NCBI GenBank assembly: GCA_025451135.1
Contig: JANWKW010000175.1
Span: 1-9,444 of the forward strand
Direction: 5' to 3'
Length of the DNA stretch: 9,444 nucleotides
DNA from: Vulcanimicrobiia bacterium
Lineage (GTDB): Bacteria; Vulcanimicrobiota; Vulcanimicrobiia; Vulcanimicrobiales; Vulcanimicrobiaceae
The position numbers were made by a program, and so were the translations under genes. Below the pieces are notes generated by a model. That model saw only the letters and a program-made list of their open reading frames with translations, ran no database searches and was not told the origin of the DNA. Below, piece after piece: positions 1-7,089 of this stretch (positions are counted from its first letter, which is position 1; the number at the start of each line of letters is the position of its first letter).

Positions 1-738
1 ATCCGCGACATGGCGGTGCACTACGGGCCGAGCCCTGCCCTCGCCGAGACCTCGCTCAAGATCTACCGCAACCTGGTGACCGCGGTGATCGGCCCGTCGG
101 GCTGCGGCAAGTCGACCTTCATCCGCGCGCTCAACCGGATGCACGACCTCCAGCCCGACGTGCGCGTCGAGGGCGAGGTCGTGCTCGACGGCGAGGATAT
201 CTACGCGCCGGGCGTCGACCCGGTCGCCATCCGCCACCGTATCGGGATGGTCTTCCAGCGCCCCAACCCGTTCCCGAAGTCGATCTTCGAGAACGTCGTC
301 TACGGGCCGCGCACGCACGGCGAGGGCAACCGCAAGAAGCTCCACGAGATCGCCGAGCGCAGCCTGCGCCACGCGGCGCTCTGGGACGAGGTCAAGGACC
401 GGCTGGATAAATCCGCACTCGAACTCTCGGGCGGACAACAGCAGCGCTTGTGCATCGCCCGCTGCCTGGCGGTCGATCCGGAAGTGCTCTTGATGGACGA
501 GCCGGCCTCGGCCCTGGATCCGATCGCGACCAGCAAGATCGAAGACCTGATCGGCGAGCTGAAGAAGGACTACACCGTCGTCATCGTCACCCACTCGATG
601 CAGCAGGCCGCCCGCATCAGCGACTTCACCGCCTTCTTCCTGATGGGCGAGCTGATCGAGAAGGGCGAGACCCGGGCGATCTTCACCCAGCCTAAGGACA
701 AGCGCACCGAGGACTACATCACGGGCCGCTACGGGTGA
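1..738 (+). CDS. pstB: Phosphate ABC transporter ATP-binding protein PstB (5' end outside window)
   Basis: ATPase subunit of the high-affinity PstSCAB phosphate importer; it acts on the cytoplasmic face of the inner membrane. The frame is open from base 1, and 245 residues are visible. Counting from base 1, I see Walker A GPSGCGKST (31-39), Q-loop Q86 in VFQRPNPFP, the PstB-type signature LSGGQQQR (142-149), Walker B VLLMDEP (162-168) and H-loop H198. The C-terminus TEDYITGRYG is the PstB hallmark ending. The ATG at position 10 lies inside the first conserved strand (IRDMAVHYG matches VRNLNFYYG in E. coli PstB as I recall it), so the true start is probably 10-15 codons to the left of the window. 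PstC and PstA would be expected upstream. Unusually, phoU does not follow; a porin and pstS do. Certainty of family is very high. Confidence 0.97.
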   Translation: MRDMAVHYGPSPALAETSLKIYRNLVTAVIGPSGCGKSTFIRALNRMHDLQPDVRVEGEVVLDGEDIYAPGVDPVAIRHRIGMVFQRPNPFPKSIFENVVYGPRTHGEGNRKKLHEIAERSLRHAALWDEVKDRLDKSALELSGGQQQRLCIARCLAVDPEVLLMDEPASALDPIATSKIEDLIGELKKDYTVVIVTHSMQQAARISDFTAFFLMGELIEKGETRAIFTQPKDKRTEDYITGRYG

Positions 739-755
739 TCGGGCGGGGGCGTCGC

Positions 756-816
756 CTTAATGCGGCTTAATCGCTCCCGCATCCAGATTTAAGGCTGCGA
801 TAACGGCGGGATAAAA
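756..816 (+). promoter_or_regulatory. Putative Pho-type operator and promoter upstream of the porin
   Basis: The 101-base gap between pstB and the porin is markedly AT-richer than its surroundings. It has two CTTAAT copies starting at 756 and 766 (period 10) and a related TTTAAG at 788, 22 bases after the second copy. Response regulators of the PhoB/SphR type bind direct repeats with one helical turn spacing, and cyanobacterial Pho boxes have a CTTAAC-like core; this resemblance is inferred, not proven. TTTAAG (788-793) and GATAAA (810-815), 16 bases apart, could serve as a weak sigma70-like -35/-10 pair (3/6 and 4/6 matches). Transcription would then start only about 15-20 bases before the porin ATG. 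Location upstream of porin-pstS supports phosphate control, but no experiment is implied. Confidence 0.4.
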
Positions 817-839
817 CCGGACCGTTACGCTTGTCTTCG

Positions 840-2330
840 ATGAGCAGAGCTTCTATCACGCGCACCGGCCTCTGGGCCTGTGCGTTTCTCTTCACGCTGA
901 CGACCGCGGCCCTCGCCCAGACGGCGACCCCGGCACCGAAGCCAACCGCCACGCCGGAGCCCTTCTCCTACAACGGCTACGTGCGCGCATTCTACTTCAC
1001 GCGCCAAAATGCGACCGCCTACCCGAAGGGTACCGGCCAGCTGAATCAGGCCGCGTTCAACGCGGCCGTCAAACTCCACGGCGAGTACGCCTTCGGCGCG
1101 ACGCCCTGGAGCGTCGGGGCGACCTACGTGTACGCCAATCCGCTGGGACAGAACGACATGTGCGACGACGTCGGCAACTACGCCGCCGGCGGCACGTGTC
1201 AACAATACCCGAGCGCCAACAACAACGAGAAGATGTCCGATACGACGCTGCCGGGATATACGCTCTCGACGCTCGGCGAGGCGTACCTGCAGTACAAGGA
1301 CAAGTACGCGAACGTCAAGATCGGCGACCAGTCGTTCACCTCGCCGTGGGCGAATCCGTCGGACTCGCGGGTGAAGCAGGTCTACTTCCAGGGTCTCGAT
1401 GCGAACGTCGCGCTCGCGCCGGGCTGGAGCGTCGGGGTCAGCCGGATGCTGCAGTGGGAATCGCGCGTCTCGTCCGATTTCAACCGGAGCACGCTGCTGC
1501 CGGGATCGCTTGCGGCCGACGGTTCGATCGCCAAGCCGACCACCGGCTTTCTGCTGCTCAAGGGTTCCTACGCCCATGCGAGCGATTTCGTCGCGAACCT
1601 GAACTTCTATCAGTTCTATGACTACGCGTCGTTGACGTGGGTCGACGGCAAGTGGTATCCGTCGCCCAAATCCCCGTTCAAGTTCTTCGTGGCCGGCCAG
1701 TTCGGCTCCGAGAAGAGCGCGGGCGCGGCGATCTCCGGCATGGTCGACAGCCAGATGGCGGGCGCGCAACTGGGCGCCTCGTTCGGCAAGAACGTCGACG
1801 TGACGCTCGGCTTCAACACGTCGCCGTGGCATTCGAAGGATATCTCCGCCGCGTCGTGCGCGGCCGCGCAAGCGGCCTCCGGGCTCTTCTTGCCGACCGG
1901 GGGTTCGCCGATCTGCCAGACGCTCGGCGGCGGCACCTACCGGATCTACTACGGCGGCATGGCGTCGCCGTATACCGATTCGTACGCGACCGATCCCACC
2001 TTCACCGGGTCGATCTCGCAGACGATGGTCGACCGGCGCGCCGCCGGCGATGCGTTCAAGCTCGGCGCGACCTACCTGAGCACGAATAAGCGCTTCAAAG
2101 CGATCGTGAGCCAGGCTTGGTACGACTACTCCAACGGCGCCGGCGCGAATGCGACGACCGCCGAGACCAACGTGGACCTGACGTATTTCTTCAACAAGGT
2201 CGGCAAGGGTGCGTATCACGGGTTCCAGCTCCGTCATCGCTACGCGGAGCGCGATATCCGCAACACCGTGCCCTACGGCGGGCTCCCGGTCTTCAAATAC
2301 AACCGCACGCAGCTCGAGTTCGACTTCTAA
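840..2330 (+). CDS. OprD-like outer-membrane porin linked to the phosphate uptake genes
   Basis: Predicted 496-residue outer-membrane beta-barrel channel. An N-terminal signal peptide (about residues 1-26, ending ALA-Q) is followed by a Pro/Thr/Ala-rich linker (28-41) and then alternating aromatic/polar strands with Gly/Asn-rich loops. Residues 145-185 (GEAYLQYK, KIGDQSF, PWANPSDSR, YFQGLDA) resemble the OprD family pattern for strand, conserved Asp-Ser-Arg and following strand. The protein ends LEFDF, with the terminal Phe used as the BAM insertion signal. Two cysteine pairs (C108/C120 and C340/C359) lie in apparent loops and may form disulfides. ATG 840 was chosen; an in-frame TTG at 831 would add three residues. 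Neither has a clear Shine-Dalgarno site. It lies 26 bases before pstS and probably shares its transcript, suggesting a phosphate or organophosphate channel, though substrate is not shown by the sequence. Family assignment is moderate, beta-barrel nature strong. Confidence 0.82.
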   Translation: MSRASITRTGLWACAFLFTLTTAALAQTATPAPKPTATPEPFSYNGYVRAFYFTRQNATAYPKGTGQLNQAAFNAAVKLHGEYAFGATPWSVGATYVYANPLGQNDMCDDVGNYAAGGTCQQYPSANNNEKMSDTTLPGYTLSTLGEAYLQYKDKYANVKIGDQSFTSPWANPSDSRVKQVYFQGLDANVALAPGWSVGVSRMLQWESRVSSDFNRSTLLPGSLAADGSIAKPTTGFLLLKGSYAHASDFVANLNFYQFYDYASLTWVDGKWYPSPKSPFKFFVAGQFGSEKSAGAAISGMVDSQMAGAQLGASFGKNVDVTLGFNTSPWHSKDISAASCAAAQAASGLFLPTGGSPICQTLGGGTYRIYYGGMASPYTDSYATDPTFTGSISQTMVDRRAAGDAFKLGATYLSTNKRFKAIVSQAWYDYSNGAGANATTAETNVDLTYFFNKVGKGAYHGFQLRHRYAERDIRNTVPYGGLPVFKYNRTQLEFDF

Positions 2331-2344
2331 GAAACACGACACCG

Positions 2345-2350
2345 AAAGGA
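2345..2350 (+). promoter_or_regulatory. Ribosome binding site of pstS
   Basis: AAAGGA lies 6 bases before ATG 2357. It decides the pstS start: the frame is open upstream to 2117, but that extension would overlap the porin in another frame and would bury the signal peptide. Confidence 0.75.
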
Positions 2351-2356
2351 TCATCC

Positions 2357-3166
2357 ATGTCTAAGAACCTGATCGTCCCGGCGCTCATCGCCGCCCTCCT
2401 CGTCCCCGGCATCGCGATGGCCGACGTGCAGATCACGGCCGCCGGATCGACCGCCTTGCTGCCGCTGGTCAAGCAGTCGGCCGCCGAATACCAGGCCGCC
2501 CATCCCGACGTGAAGATCTCGGTCTCGGGCGGCGGCTCGTTCGTCGGCATCAATCAAGCCACGTCGGGCAACGCCGATATGGGCGATTCGGACGTCATCG
2601 CTCCCGGTTCGGCCGGCTTGACCGATCACCGGGTCGCGGTCGTCGGCTTCGGCATCATCGTCAACCCGTCGGCCGGCGTGAAGGGTCTCTCGGCCAAACA
2701 GGTCCGCGACGTGTTCGCGGGACGCGTCACGAACTGGAACCAGGTCGGCGGGGCCGATCAGCAGATCGTCGTGATCAACCGGCCGCGCTCGTCGGGCACG
2801 CGCTTCGTGTTCCGCGCGACCATCATGGGCCTCTCGAGCATCAGCGAGGGCGGACTGATCGAGGACTCGTCCGGCACGGTCGTCACCACCGTCGGCAGCA
2901 CGCCCGGCGCCGTCTCCTACGTGGCGCTCGGCTACACCAAAGGAAAGCCGGTCACGGTGCTCTCGATCAACGGCGTCGCGCCGAACGACGACACGATCCG
3001 CACCGGCAAGTATCCGATCTGGTCGTACGAGCACGTCTTCACCAAGGGCAGCTCCAATGCGGCCGTCGAGGCGTTCATCAAGTACATCGCCGGCAATACC
3101 TCCGCCATCGAGAAGCTCGGCTTCATCGCGGTCCGCTCGATGAAAGTCAAAGAACTCAACCGCTAG
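2357..3166 (+). CDS. pstS: Periplasmic phosphate-binding protein PstS
   Basis: Substrate-binding protein that captures phosphate in the periplasm and delivers it to the Pst importer. It has 269 residues, which fits the short PstS/PBP_like_2 type rather than the roughly 346-residue E. coli form. A signal peptide covers residues 1-22 (cleavage after AMA); there is no lipobox Cys, so a soluble protein is expected. Visible ligand-site segments are AGSTALLP (29-36), GGGSFVG (58-64), GDSD (76-79) and RSSGTRF (144-150). The C-terminal lobe ends with the usual LGFIAV segment. The start is fixed by AAAGGA and by the signal peptide. Pst linkage is supported by pstB two genes upstream; the order pstB, porin, pstS is unusual because pstS usually leads the operon. 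A strong hairpin follows 19 bases after the stop. Binding of a related oxyanion cannot be ruled out. Confidence 0.93.
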   Translation: MSKNLIVPALIAALLVPGIAMADVQITAAGSTALLPLVKQSAAEYQAAHPDVKISVSGGGSFVGINQATSGNADMGDSDVIAPGSAGLTDHRVAVVGFGIIVNPSAGVKGLSAKQVRDVFAGRVTNWNQVGGADQQIVVINRPRSSGTRFVFRATIMGLSSISEGGLIEDSSGTVVTTVGSTPGAVSYVALGYTKGKPVTVLSINGVAPNDDTIRTGKYPIWSYEHVFTKGSSNAAVEAFIKYIAGNTSAIEKLGFIAVRSMKVKELNR

Positions 3167-3185
3167 GCTCCGATTAATCCACGGA

Positions 3186-3215
3186 AAAGGCGGGTCCCTC
3201 AAGGGGCCCGCCTTT
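3186..3215 (+). terminator. Hairpin terminator after pstS
   Basis: A 13-base-pair stem (3186-3198 with 3203-3215, one T-G wobble at 3195/3206) closes a TCAA tetraloop. The A-run at the left foot and TTT at the right foot make it intrinsic-terminator-like, although the T tract is only three long. It separates the phosphate block from tdh. Confidence 0.85.
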
Positions 3216-3239
3216 CGGCATCCAAATAGTGGGGCCGTC

Positions 3240-4291
3240 ATGGCTTCCACGATGCAGGCTCTATGTAAGGTCAAGCCCGAGGCGGGTTTCGTGCTCCAAG
3301 AGGTGCCGATCCCCGAGATCGGTCCGACCGACGTGCTGATCAAGGTCGAGAAGGCCGGGGTCTGCGGCACCGACTACCACATCTACGGTTGGGACAAGTG
3401 GGCGCAAGCCCGCGTCAAGCCGCCGCTCGTGATCGGCCACGAGTTCATGGGACGGGTCGCGGCCGTCGGCGGCGCCGTGCATAGCGTCGCGGTCGGCGAT
3501 CGCGTCTCGGCCGAGGGCCATATCGCGGATCTCACCTGCCTGCTCTGCCGGACCGGCCAGGCGCACATCTGCGAACGCGTCGAGATCATCGGCGTCGATC
3601 GCGACGGGGCGTTCGCCGAATACATCGCGATGCCGGAATACAACGTCTGGAAGCTCGATCCGGCCATCCCCGACGAATACGCCGCCATCTTCGATCCGCT
3701 CGGCAACGCCGTCCATACCGTCATGGCGGCCGGCGTCTCGACCAAGAGCGTGGTCATCACCGGCGTCGGCTCCATCGGGCTCATGGCGATCCCGGTCGCC
3801 CGCGCGGCCGGCGCGGCCGCCGTCTATGCGATCGACGTCAATCCCGCCAAGCTCGACCTCGCGAAGCGCCTGGGCGCCGACGAGACGTTCGACGCGCGCG
3901 ATCCGGAGCTGGTCGCCAAGATCCACCGGCTCACGAACGGCGACGGCGTCGACGTGCTGCTCGAGATGTCGGGACAAGGATCGGCGATCGATACCGGCCT
4001 GCAGATGGTGCGCAACGGCGGCCGGGCGGCGCTGCTCGGCATCCCGAGCGACGACATCAGCATCAACCTGGCCGAACGCATCATCTTCAAGGGGCTGACC
4101 GTGCTGGGCATCAACGGCCGCACCATGTTCGAGACCTGGTATCAGACGCAGGCGCTGGTGAAATCCGGTCGCGTCGATCTGCGGCCGATCATCACCCACG
4201 TGCTGCCGTACACCGAGTACGACAAGGCGTTCGCGCTGATGAAGAGCGGCGAAGCCGCCAAGATCGTCCTCGACTTCAAAGGAGATCAGGC

Positions 4292-4295
<4 letters not shown>
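3240..4295 (+). CDS. tdh: L-threonine 3-dehydrogenase
   Basis: Zinc-dependent medium-chain dehydrogenase oxidising L-threonine with NAD+ to 2-amino-3-ketobutyrate. It has 351 residues (E. coli Tdh 341). Catalytic zinc ligands appear in VCGTDYH (C42) and IGHEFMG (H67, E68). The Rossmann motif is GVGSIG (175-180), with D199 at the end of the second strand favouring NAD+. The segments FDPLGNAVHT (151-160), MFETWY and IITHV are typical of Tdh. The structural-zinc lobe is unusual: it has C100, C103 and C111 but D97 where E. coli Tdh has its first Cys. The start may instead be ATG 3252, which aligns better with the E. coli N-terminus; GGGG at 3231-3234 supports 3240 only weakly. It overlaps kbl by 4 bases, which confirms its role in the threonine-to-glycine pathway. 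Confidence 0.95.
4278..4284 (+). promoter_or_regulatory. Ribosome binding site of kbl
   Basis: AAAGGAG inside the last codons of tdh, 7 bases before the GTG start at 4292. It is the strongest Shine-Dalgarno match next to a start in the window and supports GTG as the kbl start. Confidence 0.85.
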
Positions 4296-5485
<1,190 letters not shown>

Positions 5486-5491
5486 GGGACC

Positions 5492-6070
5492 ATGGCCAAG
5501 CTCTACTTCAGATATTCCGCGATGAACGCGGGCAAATCCACCGCGCTGCTCCAAGTCGCGCACAACTACGAGGAGAACGACAAGTCCGTCCGCCTGTATA
5601 CGGCCGGGCTGGACGACCGCTTCGAGGTCGGCACGATCACCTCGCGCCTCGGACCGAAGCGCGACTCGATCACGTACGACGAGACGACCGATTTCTACGC
5701 CGACCTGACGTCGACGCCCAGGCGGCTCGACTGCGTGCTGGTCGACGAGGCCCAGTTCTTGCGGCCGGCCCAGGTACGGCAGCTCCACCGCGCCGCCCAC
5801 GTCTTGGGCGTGCCGGTGATCTGTTACGGCCTGCGCAGCGATTTCTCGGGCGAGCCCTTCCCCGGTTCGGTCTATCTATTGACCTTGGCCGATAGCCTGG
5901 AAGAGATCAAGAACATCTGCGCGTGCGGCCGCAAGGCGACCATGAATCCGCGCGTCGACGAGACCGGGAAGCGGGTCCTCGAAGGCGCTCAGATCGCGAT
6001 CGAGGGAGAGACCATCTACCGCCAGATGTGCGGACGCTGCTTCTACGAGACGATGAACGGAAAGGCATGA
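5492..6070 (+). CDS. tdk: Thymidine kinase (type II, TK1-like)
   Basis: Phosphorylates thymidine to dTMP with ATP in the cytoplasm, for pyrimidine deoxynucleoside salvage. It has 192 residues. The N-terminus matches E. coli Tdk closely (LYF.YSAMNAGKSTALLQ pattern, P-loop residues 8-17). Catalytic E86 lies in LVDEAQFL (83-90), followed by CYGLRSDFSGE (111-121). Zinc-ribbon cysteines are C143, C145, C180 and C183, and the lasso region lies between them. E. coli Tdk ends later; this protein stops just after the second zinc pair. It starts 6 bases after the kbl stop with GGGA only 2 bases from the ATG, so initiation is likely coupled to kbl. The pairing with tdh-kbl is noteworthy because glycine is a one-carbon source for dTMP. 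Confidence 0.96.
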   Translation: MAKLYFRYSAMNAGKSTALLQVAHNYEENDKSVRLYTAGLDDRFEVGTITSRLGPKRDSITYDETTDFYADLTSTPRRLDCVLVDEAQFLRPAQVRQLHRAAHVLGVPVICYGLRSDFSGEPFPGSVYLLTLADSLEEIKNICACGRKATMNPRVDETGKRVLEGAQIAIEGETIYRQMCGRCFYETMNGKA

Positions 6071-6071
6071 C

Positions 6072-6608
6072 GTGAGACGATCGGCGGGTGCGATCATCGC
6101 CTTGACGGCCGTCGCGGTGTGCTGCGCGGCGACGCCGGCGCCGCCGCCGGTGCCGCACCTGACCTTGCCTTCGCCGTGGCGGCCGGTCTCCGGGCTGCCT
6201 CAGTCGAGCGACTTCACCTACGTCGCGCAGTGGGTGCTGCCGAACGGGCAGCTCGATCCGGCGCCGAGCGCGCTGCAATACATCAGCGTCAAGGTCAAGC
6301 CGCTGGACGAAGGCGGTTTGGGCGGTTACGTCGCCGATGCGGTCGCCAGCCTGACCTCGTCGCACCAGGCGACCAATGCGAAATACGCGCAGATCGAATC
6401 GTGCGTCCGGCCGGCCTGGATCGTCACGTTCGATGCGACCGTCAACGGATCGCCCCGGTCGTTCGAAGAGGTCGACATGACGTTCCGCTCGACGCTGTAC
6501 GAAGCCGAGTACAACCGGCCCGCCGGCCAAGCGGTCGAACCGACCGCGCACGCGGCGTTGCTGACGTTCTGCGCGTCGGTCCCGTCGCATCACGGCACGA
6601 CTTCGTGA
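6072..6608 (+). CDS. Small exported protein of unknown function, paralog A
   Basis: I do not recognise this 178-residue protein. Residues 1-21 form a signal peptide (RR, then a hydrophobic run ending CCAA-T); the two cysteines at 17-18 do not sit in a good lipobox, so a soluble secreted or periplasmic form is likelier than a lipoprotein. A proline-rich stretch (22-35) precedes a globular domain with W36, W54, Y70, C111 and C167. The start is GTG 6072, one base after the tdk stop, with GGAAAGG (6059-6065) 6 bases upstream. Its stop overlaps the next gene by 4 bases. The segment 147-167 matches residues 126-146 of the next protein without gaps, so the two look like diverged duplicates. The compact folds of PsbP/LpqN-like small exported proteins are a possible comparison, but that is a guess. 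Confidence 0.8.
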   Translation: MRRSAGAIIALTAVAVCCAATPAPPPVPHLTLPSPWRPVSGLPQSSDFTYVAQWVLPNGQLDPAPSALQYISVKVKPLDEGGLGGYVADAVASLTSSHQATNAKYAQIESCVRPAWIVTFDATVNGSPRSFEEVDMTFRSTLYEAEYNRPAGQAVEPTAHAALLTFCASVPSHHGTTS

Positions 6609-7078
6609 TCGGCATCGTGCTTCTCGCCCTCGCTGCGGAAGCGGCCGCATTCTCGGCCCCCGCCGGCTGGGTGCGCGCGGACGTCGATGCGACGCACGGT
6701 GCGATCGCTCCACACGTCCGTACGGTCGAGGCATGGGTGCCCGAGAAGCGTTCGTCGGCCAAGGACGAGTTGTACTATGCGGTCGGAGACGGCGGCATCG
6801 CTCTTGCGGCATTCGTCGCCGAGATCAAGGCCGCGCTGCCGGCCGGCGCGGTCGTTTCCGAGGACAAGGCCGTCACGCTTTGCGACGGCCAAGCCGGGCG
6901 CTATCTCGCGTTCGCCACGCCGACGCTTGCGGTCGAGGAGATCGTCGCCGTCACCGGCGACATCGCGGCCGCCGCGCGCTACGAACGCACCGCCGGCTCC
7001 GGCGAGGACCCGCGGGCCCGCGCGAGCGTCGACGGTCTGTGTCCGCAAGCGGAGACGCCGCCCTCGGACGGACGTTAG
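6605..7078 (+). CDS. Small exported protein of unknown function, paralog B
   Basis: Unrecognised 157-residue protein with a signal peptide (about residues 1-15, ending AEAAA) and no lipobox. The mature part has GW (21-22), W44, YY (57-58), C93 and C146, in the same order and similar spacing as paralog A. It starts at GTG 6605, forming a GTGA overlap with the upstream stop; no separate Shine-Dalgarno site is visible, so translation is probably by coupling. GTG 6617 is an alternative, but would leave too short a signal peptide. Its TAG stop overlaps the TAA stop of the convergent MFS gene. C93 and C146 could form a disulfide after export. The reading frame is also open far upstream, but that part overlaps paralog A and lacks export features. 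Confidence 0.72.
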   Translation: MIGIVLLALAAEAAAFSAPAGWVRADVDATHGAIAPHVRTVEAWVPEKRSSAKDELYYAVGDGGIALAAFVAEIKAALPAGAVVSEDKAVTLCDGQAGRYLAFATPTLAVEEIVAVTGDIAAAARYERTAGSGEDPRARASVDGLCPQAETPPSDGR

Positions 7079-7089
7079 CCGGTCGTCTC
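7052..7089. other. Inverted repeat across the convergent stop codons
   Basis: GAGACG (7052-7057) pairs with CGTCTC (7084-7089); the stem continues as CCG (7058-7060) with CGG (7080-7082), leaving one bulged T at 7083. The loop contains both overlapping stops. There is no T tract, so it is at most a weak or factor-assisted bidirectional terminator. Confidence 0.3.

Noticed and set aside
10..12. ATG at position 10 as the pstB start.
   Set aside because: It lies within the conserved first strand of PstB, and the frame is open to base 1, so the gene is better treated as cut by the window edge.
825..2354. A 509-codon open frame on the - strand opposite the porin.
   Set aside because: Its translation is Arg/Gly/Val-rich with no signal, domain or membrane pattern. 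The + strand frame has a signal peptide, barrel pattern and terminal Phe, so the antisense frame is a GC-rich shadow.
2117..2356. An upstream extension of pstS overlapping the porin.
   Set aside because: The ribosome site at 2345 and the signal peptide at 2357 set the start; the extension is Arg-rich and lies out of frame inside the porin.
2351..3370. A 339-codon - strand frame opposite pstS and the start of tdh.
   Set aside because: Asp/Arg/Ala-rich composition without motifs; it would cross the terminator hairpin and two well-supported genes.
6120..6126. Lipoprotein signal in paralog A (Cys-Cys at residues 17-18).
   Set aside because: The residue before each Cys is Val or Cys rather than Gly, Ala or Ser, so the lipobox is poor; a normal signal peptide is likelier.
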